Below, piece by piece: positions 51,470-59,998 of a stretch of DNA of 64,000 nucleotides. Source of the stretch: Deinococcus actinosclerus (GTDB lineage: Bacteria > Deinococcota > Deinococci > Deinococcales > Deinococcaceae); contig NZ_CP013910.1 of the NCBI RefSeq assembly GCF_001507665.1, positions 127,501-191,500 on the forward strand. The letters run 5' to 3'. Below the pieces are notes generated by a model. That model saw nothing but the letters and a program-made list of their open reading frames with translations. It was not told the origin of the DNA and searched no databases. Position 1 is the first letter of the stretch. Every line of letters begins with the position of its first letter. The translations under genes were made by a program, and so were the position numbers.

Positions 51470-54400
51470 GTGAAACGCGCCCTGACCACCCTGACCGCGG
51501 CCCTGCTGGGTACGGCCGCCGCGCAGGAAATCTCGACCTCGCTCCCCCTGACCTCGGTCGGCGACAAGCTCATGTGGACGGTCGGCGATCAGGACCTGCG
51601 ACTGGTCGTGGGCGTCGGCTCGCGCGTGCAGCTGGACGTGTACGGCGCGCAGTTCGACCCGGCCGACTACCGCACGCCGGACCAGTACGGCGACGAGAAC
51701 TACGACCCCGCCACGCCCAAGGCCCCGGTCGGCAGCACCTTCACCCTGCTCGACGACGGCGGGCAGGTCGTCCGGCAGCAGGAGTTCGGGCAGGGCGCGC
51801 AGGACTGGCAGACCTTCCTGAACAGCGACCTGAAGGCCGGCACGTACACCCTGCGCGTGCGCACCCAGGGCAACGGCAAGAACACCTTCGCGCTGCGCCT
51901 GACCTCGGTCAGCGCCGCCGTCGAGGCCGACCACCTGAACGTCACGGTGCGCAGCAACGACTGGGTGCCCGCCCTGAACGTCTATAACCCCGGCGGGCCC
52001 ATGAGCATCCGCATGTACGACGGGGACGGCCCCGGCGAACTGCAGGGCGAGCTGCGCGACGCGCAGGGCAACGCCTACCCCGTCAAGGTCAGCGGGCAGC
52101 TCCAGTGGGACGAGATCAACGTGCCCGAGGACCAGGGCAACTACACCCTGTACCTGCGCCAGCCGCCCAGGACCTTCCAGTGGTCGAACTCGGTGGGGTT
52201 CGAACTGAGCACCGGCCCGATCCAGATCGTCACGGCCGACACCACCGGCAAGCTGGATATCCGGGCCGAACTGGTCCTCCCGGACGAGACGCTGCCCACC
52301 CAGGCGAACGTCACGGTGGGTGAACAGACCTACGCGGTCAATGGGCAGGCCGGGCCCTTCACGCTGCCCGCCCGCGAGTACCCCGTGCAGGCCGAGCCGG
52401 TCAAGGGAGCCGAGGTCAGCGTCAACGCGCCGGCCGCGACCGTCACGAAGGGCCAGACCGCGCGCGTGGCCGTGCAGGTCAAACCCAGCCTGAACCTCAG
52501 CTTCACCGCCGACAAACCCGAGGTCTGCGTGGGCGACGTGGTGACCTTCACCGCGCGCGCCACCACCGACTTCGAGCGGCAGACCCTGCCCGCCAGCCTG
52601 CGCGTGGCGCTGCCCGCCGGGTTCGAGGCGCAGGGCGACACGAGCGTCACCGCCCGCGTGGACGCCGCCCACCCCGGCGTGCTGACCTTCGAGGCCCGCG
52701 CCGTGGCCGCCACGCAGGGCGAGGCCCGCGCCACCCTGGCCCCCTGGAACCAGACCCGGACGCTGGGCGTGCAGGTGCTGCCCAGCGCCACCCAGATCGA
52801 ACTGCGCCGCGCGCCGCTGGCCGCGACCCTCCCCGGCGAGACCGTCACCGTGACCCTCACGCTGCGCAACACCAGCGCCGCGCCCGCCCCCTTCGAACTG
52901 ACCGACCAGCCCGGCGAGACCCTGGAAGCCCTGGACCCCACCAGCTTCAGCGGCGAACTCCAGCCCGGCGAGGAGAAGACCCTCAGCTACCGCGCCCGCG
53001 TGAAGGGGACGGGCGGCGAGCAGGGCCAGCTCAGCGCCACCCTGACGAGCAACTGCGCCACGCAGCAGGTCGTGGGCGGCACCCTCGGCGTCACCACGCC
53101 CCCGCCCCCCGCGCCCACCCCGGTCGTCACGCAGACCCGCGAGAGCACGGTCCGCATCCCCTACGACGTGCCCACCACGCGGAACGCCACGCAGGTCATC
53201 GTGGCGCACCAGCCGCCCGCCGGGGCCAGCTACGTGCCCGGCAGCAGCCAGCTGAGCGGCCGCCCCCTGGCCGACCCGCAGGTGGGCGCCAGTGGCAAGC
53301 TGTACTGGACGACGCCCGGCGCACCCCGGGGCGTCCTGACCTACCGCGTCACGCACGAGGGCAGCCTGCCCGCCCTGCAGAGCCCCGCCCTGGTCGGCCG
53401 GTACGCCGGGGGCCAGGTCAGCGTCCTGGTCGGCGAGGGTAACCTGGACGACCTGGGCGCCCTGCAACCGGTGGCCGCCGCGCAGACCCGGGAGAACGGC
53501 GGCGCGCTGAAACTCCCGCTGGACGGCGCGGTGTACCGCGACCGCGACCGCGTGACCGTCGTGGTGGAAAGCCCCGAGGGCAGCGAGGAACTCCCCCGCA
53601 TCAACGGCGTGCCGGTCGATCCGGCCAGCCTGGGCCGCAGGGCGGTGGACGCCGAGCGCGGCACGCAGCGCCAGGAGTTCTACGGCGTCGCGCTGCGCAG
53701 CGGCGAGAACATCCTCACCTTCGCCGGGCAGACCGTCCGGGTGTCCCTGGCGGGCACGCCCGTCAGCGCCGAGTTCACGGGCCAGCAGCTCATCGCCGAC
53801 GGCGTCACGCCCATCCGCGTGGGCATCCGGCTGGCCGACGCCGCCGGGATCGGCACCGCCAGCGGCAACGTCACCGTGCAGGCCACCCTGGAACCCACCC
53901 AGCCCGACGCGCAGCCCCGCGTGGTCAGCTATCAGGTGAAACTGACCGACGGCGAGGGCGTGCTGGAACTCGAACCGCTCGCCGCGCCGGCCCACTTCGA
54001 CGTCCGCGTGCGCCTGGGCGACCGGGTGATCAGCAAGGGCTTCGAGGCGCTGCCCAGCCGCACCCGCGTCGGGATCGGCATGCTGAGCGTCGGCGGGGTC
54101 CTGAGCCGCGGCGGGGTCGCGGCCGGCGAGGCCCGCGCGCAGGGCTACCTAGAAACGCCCATCGGGGACGGCAAGCTGTACGTCGCGGCCAGCGGCGCTC
54201 TCACCGCCGACCGCACCGCCAGCGGGGCCACCACTGTCCGGCAGGACCGCGACCAGGGCCTGCCCACCACCGCCAACCCCCTCCAGCGCTACCCCACCCA
54301 CGGCGACAGCAGCGCCGAGACCGTGCCGCTCCAGGGCATCGACCCGGTCGCCGTGCGCTACGAGCACCCGGCCTTCTCGGTCAGCTACCGGCAGGCGCCG

Positions 54401-56290
54401 CTGCCCATCGACGTGTTCAACCTGGGTGTCACGCCCACCGCCCTGAGCGGATTCACGCGCGGCGCCCCCGCGCAGCTGTCGGGCTTCGTGGCCGCGCTGC
54501 CCGGTGACCTGAAACGCGTCACGCTGGACGCCAACGGCCTGCGCGCTCTGCCGCTGCCCGACCAGGACCTGGCGGCCGACAGCGAGACCGTCACGCTGAT
54601 CCTCACCGACCCCGTGACCGGCGCGCAGGACCGCCGCCCGCTGGCCCGCCTGAGCGACTACACCCTGGACCCCGCCGCCGGTGTCCTGTACCTCCAGCGG
54701 CCCCTGAACCTGCTCGACGACCAGGGCCGCACCGTGCGCGTCGAGGTCAGCTACCGCCTGAACGATCCCCTCGGGGCGCGCACCCTCGGCTGGGGCGTGC
54801 AGGGCAAGTACCGCGTGACCGACACCCTGAGCGTGGCCGCCGCCGCCGTCAGCCTGGACGGCGTGACCAGCGTGGGCGCGCACGTCCGCTACGACGACGG
54901 GAACCGCCGCGCCGACCTGCTCGCCGCGTACGCCGCGCCGGGCACCCTGGTGGACGGCAGCGCCAGCGTGCAGGGCGAGCGTTTCGCCGTGAGTGGCAGC
55001 GTGCACTACCAGACCCCGGGCTACGCGGGCCTGAACGCCGGCACCCCCGGCCTGGGCGCCGCCGCGGACGCCACCTACCGCCTGACCGACCGCTTCGCGC
55101 TGAACGCCCGCGCCACCTACGCCGCTGCGCCCGCCTCGGATAGCGCCCCCGCGACGGGTGGCGGCGCGGCCGACCTGCGCGGCCTGTACAGCTTCTCACC
55201 GTTCACGTTGGGCGCCGGCCTCCGCGCGGGCTTCGGGGATCAGCAGGGCGTGGCCGCCATCGTCAGCGCCGCCTACGCGCGGGACGGGCTGGGCGTGCAG
55301 GTCGAGCACGCCCAGGCCATCAGCGGCACCCTGGAGACCACCACCACCGTCAAGGCCAGCGTGCCGGTCGCCGATCACGTCACCCTGACCGCCCGCGACG
55401 ACATCCGCTGGGGCGAGGGCCAGCGCGCCAGCCTGGGCCTCCAGACCGCGCTGGGCGGCACGAATCTCAGCGTCAGCTACGACCTGCCCGGCGCCGACGG
55501 CTGGGGCAACCGCGCCCGCATCGGCGTGGACACCACCTTGCCCGTCAGCGACCGCGCGGCGGTGGACCTGCGCGGCAGCCTGATCCTCGACACCGACGGC
55601 GACGCGCAGAACGAGAGCGGCTGGAACGCCGGCGCGGGCGTGCGCTACAAGGCCGACACCCTGAGCGCCACGCTGGCCGCCGACGCCGCCCGCACCGGCG
55701 CGGGCCTCAGCGTGGCCCTCAAGGGCGGCGCGACCTACAGCGTCAACGATCAGCTCACCCTGAGTGCCGAAGGCCACCAGATCTTCGGCGCGGGGGCTGG
55801 CGCGAACTACGCCGTCTCGGGCGCGCTGCGGGCCGGGCCCTGGCAGGGCCTGAGCTACCTGCGCTACAAGGACGGCGCGCTGGCCGGTGGCACCCCGGAA
55901 CTGATCGGCGAGGCGAACGTCGAGTACCACGTGCCCCGCTACGCCCTGCGCGCCGGGGTGGCCGGCCGCGCCCTGCTGGACCAGCCGGGCAGCGCCACCT
56001 ACCAGGGCAGCCTCAGCGGCACCTACTACGTCACCGACCGCCTGGGCCTGGGCCTCGCCGCGCGCGGCCTGACGCAGCCCGCCACCGGCAGCGCCCTGCT
56101 CAGCGCCGGCCTGGAAGCCAGCTACCGCGTCCTGCCGGGCACCTGGCTGACCGTGGGCTACAACCCGGTGGGCTTCCAGGGGATCGGCACGAACGTGTAC
56201 ACCCGCCAGGGCGCCTACCTGCGCCTGGACCTGATGCTCGACGACGGACAGATTCCCGCCCCCGCCCCCGATACCACCGGAGGGCGCTGA
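51470..56290 (+). CDS. giant secreted protein with C-terminal outer-membrane barrel, 1606 aa
   Basis: GTG start directly after the previous stop (TGAGTG). Signal peptide of about 18 residues. Residues 20-850 are beta-sandwich domains, including invasin/intimin-like segments (GQQLIADGVTPIRVGIRLAD). From about 865 the sequence becomes alternating amphipathic strands (VGIGMLSVGGVL, YVAASGALTA, ADLLAAYAAPG, VEYHVPRYALRAGV, YYVTDRLGLGLAARG), ending LRLDLMLDDG, the pattern of a large outer-membrane beta-barrel. It is probably the anchor of the surface system. An NCATQQV cysteine and one in PEVCVGD may pair. Confidence 0.75.
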   Translation: MKRALTTLTAALLGTAAAQEISTSLPLTSVGDKLMWTVGDQDLRLVVGVGSRVQLDVYGAQFDPADYRTPDQYGDENYDPATPKAPVGSTFTLLDDGGQVVRQQEFGQGAQDWQTFLNSDLKAGTYTLRVRTQGNGKNTFALRLTSVSAAVEADHLNVTVRSNDWVPALNVYNPGGPMSIRMYDGDGPGELQGELRDAQGNAYPVKVSGQLQWDEINVPEDQGNYTLYLRQPPRTFQWSNSVGFELSTGPIQIVTADTTGKLDIRAELVLPDETLPTQANVTVGEQTYAVNGQAGPFTLPAREYPVQAEPVKGAEVSVNAPAATVTKGQTARVAVQVKPSLNLSFTADKPEVCVGDVVTFTARATTDFERQTLPASLRVALPAGFEAQGDTSVTARVDAAHPGVLTFEARAVAATQGEARATLAPWNQTRTLGVQVLPSATQIELRRAPLAATLPGETVTVTLTLRNTSAAPAPFELTDQPGETLEALDPTSFSGELQPGEEKTLSYRARVKGTGGEQGQLSATLTSNCATQQVVGGTLGVTTPPPPAPTPVVTQTRESTVRIPYDVPTTRNATQVIVAHQPPAGASYVPGSSQLSGRPLADPQVGASGKLYWTTPGAPRGVLTYRVTHEGSLPALQSPALVGRYAGGQVSVLVGEGNLDDLGALQPVAAAQTRENGGALKLPLDGAVYRDRDRVTVVVESPEGSEELPRINGVPVDPASLGRRAVDAERGTQRQEFYGVALRSGENILTFAGQTVRVSLAGTPVSAEFTGQQLIADGVTPIRVGIRLADAAGIGTASGNVTVQATLEPTQPDAQPRVVSYQVKLTDGEGVLELEPLAAPAHFDVRVRLGDRVISKGFEALPSRTRVGIGMLSVGGVLSRGGVAAGEARAQGYLETPIGDGKLYVAASGALTADRTASGATTVRQDRDQGLPTTANPLQRYPTHGDSSAETVPLQGIDPVAVRYEHPAFSVSYRQAPLPIDVFNLGVTPTALSGFTRGAPAQLSGFVAALPGDLKRVTLDANGLRALPLPDQDLAADSETVTLILTDPVTGAQDRRPLARLSDYTLDPAAGVLYLQRPLNLLDDQGRTVRVEVSYRLNDPLGARTLGWGVQGKYRVTDTLSVAAAAVSLDGVTSVGAHVRYDDGNRRADLLAAYAAPGTLVDGSASVQGERFAVSGSVHYQTPGYAGLNAGTPGLGAAADATYRLTDRFALNARATYAAAPASDSAPATGGGAADLRGLYSFSPFTLGAGLRAGFGDQQGVAAIVSAAYARDGLGVQVEHAQAISGTLETTTTVKASVPVADHVTLTARDDIRWGEGQRASLGLQTALGGTNLSVSYDLPGADGWGNRARIGVDTTLPVSDRAAVDLRGSLILDTDGDAQNESGWNAGAGVRYKADTLSATLAADAARTGAGLSVALKGGATYSVNDQLTLSAEGHQIFGAGAGANYAVSGALRAGPWQGLSYLRYKDGALAGGTPELIGEANVEYHVPRYALRAGVAGRALLDQPGSATYQGSLSGTYYVTDRLGLGLAARGLTQPATGSALLSAGLEASYRVLPGTWLTVGYNPVGFQGIGTNVYTRQGAYLRLDLMLDDGQIPAPAPDTTGGR

Positions 56291-56291
56291 G

Positions 56292-59200
56292 ATGAGGCCC
56301 CGCATGCATACCCTCCTGACCGCTGTCCGGCGCCTGCTGCCCCTGGCGGCCCTGTCCGGCCTGAGTCTCGCCGCCGCCACCACCTGCGCCGCCAGCAGCC
56401 CCTGGGTGCAGAGCTTCAACAGCAACGCTGCGCTGAGCAGCGTGCAGAACCACGTGTACGTCACTGACCCGGGCACCGTCACGAACACCTGGGGCAAGTA
56501 CACCTTCTGGCAGGACATCGACCACACCGGCAACGGCGGCTACGCGCTGTTCCTGAACGTCGCCAACTTCGAGAACCGCAGCGGCGCGCTGCTGAGCACG
56601 CCCCGCGTGCTGTTCCAGCAGGTGCTGAACGTGCCGGCCGGCTCGCAGCTGAACTACCAGAACTACGCCCGCACGCACGCCACCGCGCCCGCCCAGCTGC
56701 GCTACGAGTTCCTGGACACCGCCAGCGGCACGCTGCTGGCGCGCACCGACGGCAGCGTCCTGACCACCGGCTATACCCTGCAGAGCGTCCCGGCGTTCAC
56801 CGCGCCCGGCGCGCAGGTCACGCTGCGGATCCTGACCCTGAAAGACGGCGTGAGCGGCGACGCGAACGTCCTGAAGCTCGACGACCTGAAACTCAGCTGC
56901 GTGCCGCAGGCCCAGCTCACCCTCACCAAGGGCAGCAACGGCCCCTGGACGCCCCTGCAGAGCGGCGCCACGTACACCCTGACCGTCCGGAACAGCGGCA
57001 GCGCCACCACCGCCGGTCTGGTCACCGTGAAGGATCAGCTGCCCACCGGGATCAGTGCGCCCGCCAGCTTCACCCCCGCCAGCGGCTGGACCTGCGCGAC
57101 CAGCGCCGGCACCGTGACCTGCACCGGCACGCCGAATCTCGCGGCGGGTGCCAGCCTGACCCTGAGCGTGCCCGTGAGCGTCGGCCTGGGGGCCGTCGGG
57201 ACGATCACCAACCGCGCCAGCGTCGGTGGGGGCAGCGACCCGAACCCCATTCCCGATCCCGCGACCTGCACCTCGACCGCCGGGCAGTGCGCCACGGCCA
57301 CCACCACCGTCACCACGCCCGCGCCGCCGGCCCCTGTGACCGGCACCTGCACCGTCAGCGCGCCCTTCACGCGCACCTTCGACACGAACGCCGCCAGCGG
57401 CGAGGTGCGCAACCACACCTACCTGAGTGACCCGACCGTCGTGAACGCCACCGACGGCACCTACACCTTCTGGAAGGACATCGACCACACCGGCAACGGC
57501 GGCTTCGCGCTGTTCCTGAACGTCGCCAACTTCGAAGGGAAGAACGGCGGCGCCCTGAGTACCCCCCGCGTGCTGTTCGAGCAGCAGATCACCGTGCCCG
57601 CCGGGGCCGAACTGAGCTACAGCAACTGGGTGCGCAGCCACTCCAGCACCGCCACGCAGCTGCGCTACGTCTTCCGCGACGCGGGCGGCAGCGTCCTCCA
57701 GCAGGTGGACGGCGCCCTGGTCACCACCGGCTATACCCTGCAGAGCGTGCCCACCTTCACCAGCCCCGGGTCGCAGGTCACGCTGCAGATCCTGACGCTG
57801 AAAGACGGCACCAGTGCCGACGCGAACGTCCTGAAACTCGACGACCTGAGCCTCAGCTGCCCTGTGCCGGCCAGGCCCCAGCTGACCCTGACCAAGACCA
57901 GCAACGGCCCCTGGACGCCCCTGCAGAGCGGCGCCACGTACACCCTGACCGTCAGGAACGACAGCGCCGTGACGAGCAGCGGCGCCGTGACCGTCAAGGA
58001 TCAGCTGCCCACCGGGATCAGTGCGCCCGCCAGCTTCACCCCCGCCAACGGCTGGACCTGCGTGACCAGCGCCGGCGCCGTGACCTGCACCGGCACGCCG
58101 AACCTCGCGCCGGGCAGCAGCGTCACCCTGACCGTCCCCGTGACCGTCGCCGCCGAGGCCGTGGGGACGGTCACGAACCGCGCCAGTGTGGGCGGCGGCG
58201 GTGACCCCGACCCGATCCCCGACCCCGCGACCTGCGCCTCGACCGGCGGGCAGTGCGCCACGACGACCACCACCGTCACCGTGCCCACGGCGGCGCCCAC
58301 CTGCGAGAAGGTGTACGCGCTGACGGTCACGCCCGGCGGCAGCACCCTGGACGGCGTGAGCATCAACGAGCTGGACGTCACGGGCAACGTGATCGGCACG
58401 CAGATCGCCGCCATCGGCGGCACCTCGGCCACCCTGGCCATCTCCCCGGACGCCCGGCGTTTCTTCGTCGCCACCGACGACAACCGCCTGCGGGTCTATG
58501 AGCCCGCCACCCGCACCTGGTACGCGGGCGGCACCTTCAGCGGCGTGTCCGGGCGCCTGGTGCGCATGGCCGTCACGAGCAGCGGCGCCGGCTACGCCAT
58601 GGACGGCGGCGGGAACCTCTGGTCGTTCACGACCGGCGCCAGCAGCGGCTACGCGGTCACGGCGCTCGGACAGGTGACCAGCGTGTCCAGCGGCGCGCCC
58701 AGCTTCCAGGACAACGGGGACTTCTTCGCCGACAGCAGCGGGAAGCTGTACATGATCAGCGCTGTGACCGGCTCGACCAGCATCGACCTGTGGCTGATCA
58801 CCCCGGCGGGCAGCAGCGCCAGCGCCGAGTACCTGGGCAGCTTCAGCAACCCCGGCCAGAACTCGCAGTTCAACGGGATCGCCGCCAGCCCCAGCGGCAT
58901 CTACGCCCGCGACAACCTGGGCCGACTGGTGAAACTCGACCTGGTGAACGTCACGTACATGCCGGTCGGCTCGCCCAGCCTGGGCTCCACCGACCTCGCC
59001 AGCTGCACCTACCCGGTCCTGGCCCCCAGCCTCGGCGCGGTCAAGAGCGTGACCAAGGTCGCGGGGACGACCGGCGACCGGGTGCAGCCGGGCGACACCC
59101 TGGAGTACCGCGTCGTGATCCGCAACAGCGGCACGCTGCCCGCCGGGGGCGTGACCTTCACGGACGCGCTGCCCGCCGGGACGACCTACGTGCCGGGCAG

Positions 59201-59876
59201 CGCCCGCGTGAACGGCGCCTCGACGACCGTCACGAACGGGGCGAGCACCAGCCTGGGCGGCGCGGCGTACCCCTTCGCGCAGCCGGTCGGGATCTGCTCT
59301 GGGCCGACGGCGGCCTGCACCACGCAGGTGCTGAAGATCGACAGCACCCCCGCTGCGCTCGACAACGAGGCGGTCGTGACCTTCCGCGTGACCGTGAATG
59401 CCCCGGCCAGCTACCCGGCCAGCGTGCGCAACACCGCCCTGGCGCGCTATGCGGGCGGCCCGACCGGCGGCGTGCCCAGCAACGAGGTCGTGACGCCCGT
59501 CTTCGAGCCCGCGAAACTGACCGTCACGAAGACCGTGCAGAACATCACGCGGGGCGGCGCCGCCTCCACGAGCAGCAGCGGCAACCCGGGCGACGTGCTG
59601 GAATACTGCATCGCCACGACGAACGTGGGGGGCCTGAACGCCACGAACATCATCTTCAGTGACACCGTGCCGGCCAACACGGCCTTCACGGTGGGCGGCT
59701 TCGCCCCCGGGCAGGACCTCCGCGTGACCACCCCTGCCGGCACGGTGTACTACACCGCCGCGGCCGACGGGGACGCCGGACTGCTGAGCAGCGGCAAGGT
59801 CACGGTGCAGGGCGGCAGCTTCGTGCTGGCCCCCACCCAGACCGTCACGATCTGCTTCCGCGCCAGCATCCAGTAA
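56292..59876 (+). CDS. exported DUF11 protein with large internal duplication, 1194 aa
   Basis: ATG 1 nt after the previous stop. Signal peptide followed by a module containing TFWQDIDHTGNGGYALFLN and a DUF11 domain (GPWTPLQSGATYTLTVRN ... TCTSTAGQC), repeated nearly identically as residues about 33-340 and 352-660. Then a beta-propeller-like domain (about 670-910: VYALTVTPGGSTLDGVSINE, ISPDARRFFVATDDNRLRVY). It ends with two DUF11 domains (PGDTLEYRVVIRNSGTLPAGG, PGDVLEYCIATTNVGGLN). Surface role inferred. Last gene of the series, followed by a terminator. Confidence 0.8.
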   Translation: MRPRMHTLLTAVRRLLPLAALSGLSLAAATTCAASSPWVQSFNSNAALSSVQNHVYVTDPGTVTNTWGKYTFWQDIDHTGNGGYALFLNVANFENRSGALLSTPRVLFQQVLNVPAGSQLNYQNYARTHATAPAQLRYEFLDTASGTLLARTDGSVLTTGYTLQSVPAFTAPGAQVTLRILTLKDGVSGDANVLKLDDLKLSCVPQAQLTLTKGSNGPWTPLQSGATYTLTVRNSGSATTAGLVTVKDQLPTGISAPASFTPASGWTCATSAGTVTCTGTPNLAAGASLTLSVPVSVGLGAVGTITNRASVGGGSDPNPIPDPATCTSTAGQCATATTTVTTPAPPAPVTGTCTVSAPFTRTFDTNAASGEVRNHTYLSDPTVVNATDGTYTFWKDIDHTGNGGFALFLNVANFEGKNGGALSTPRVLFEQQITVPAGAELSYSNWVRSHSSTATQLRYVFRDAGGSVLQQVDGALVTTGYTLQSVPTFTSPGSQVTLQILTLKDGTSADANVLKLDDLSLSCPVPARPQLTLTKTSNGPWTPLQSGATYTLTVRNDSAVTSSGAVTVKDQLPTGISAPASFTPANGWTCVTSAGAVTCTGTPNLAPGSSVTLTVPVTVAAEAVGTVTNRASVGGGGDPDPIPDPATCASTGGQCATTTTTVTVPTAAPTCEKVYALTVTPGGSTLDGVSINELDVTGNVIGTQIAAIGGTSATLAISPDARRFFVATDDNRLRVYEPATRTWYAGGTFSGVSGRLVRMAVTSSGAGYAMDGGGNLWSFTTGASSGYAVTALGQVTSVSSGAPSFQDNGDFFADSSGKLYMISAVTGSTSIDLWLITPAGSSASAEYLGSFSNPGQNSQFNGIAASPSGIYARDNLGRLVKLDLVNVTYMPVGSPSLGSTDLASCTYPVLAPSLGAVKSVTKVAGTTGDRVQPGDTLEYRVVIRNSGTLPAGGVTFTDALPAGTTYVPGSARVNGASTTVTNGASTSLGGAAYPFAQPVGICSGPTAACTTQVLKIDSTPAALDNEAVVTFRVTVNAPASYPASVRNTALARYAGGPTGGVPSNEVVTPVFEPAKLTVTKTVQNITRGGAASTSSSGNPGDVLEYCIATTNVGGLNATNIIFSDTVPANTAFTVGGFAPGQDLRVTTPAGTVYYTAAADGDAGLLSSGKVTVQGGSFVLAPTQTVTICFRASIQ
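56390..58285 (+). repeat. tandem direct repeat of about 0.95 kb inside the gene
   Basis: Two units of roughly 0.95 kb (about 56390-57330 and 57345-58285) match along their length, with stretches identical at DNA level (for example around 57038 and 57998). This is a recent domain duplication and a possible site of recombination. Confidence 0.8.
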
Positions 59877-59888
59877 CGGACTGTCAGC

Positions 59889-59920
59889 CGGCGGGCCGCT
59901 TCCTCCGGGGCGGCCCGCCG
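59889..59920 (+). terminator. intrinsic terminator after the surface operon
   Basis: Arms CGGCGGGCCGC / GCGGCCCGCCG with a 10-nt loop, then GTT. Confidence 0.7.
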
Positions 59921-59998
59921 TTCATGTGCCCTTGAGAGCGCCGGAGATGGGGCGCGGGCACACCGTCGCGCCGCGCCGGGCGGGGGAGAGTGACCGGC

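Noticed and set aside
49298..53995. A 1565-codon open frame on the minus strand across the surface operon.
   Set aside because: It is antisense to two genes with signal peptides and clear domains, and its composition (Gly/Ala/Val/Asp/His repeats) is the usual shadow of GC-rich coding DNA.
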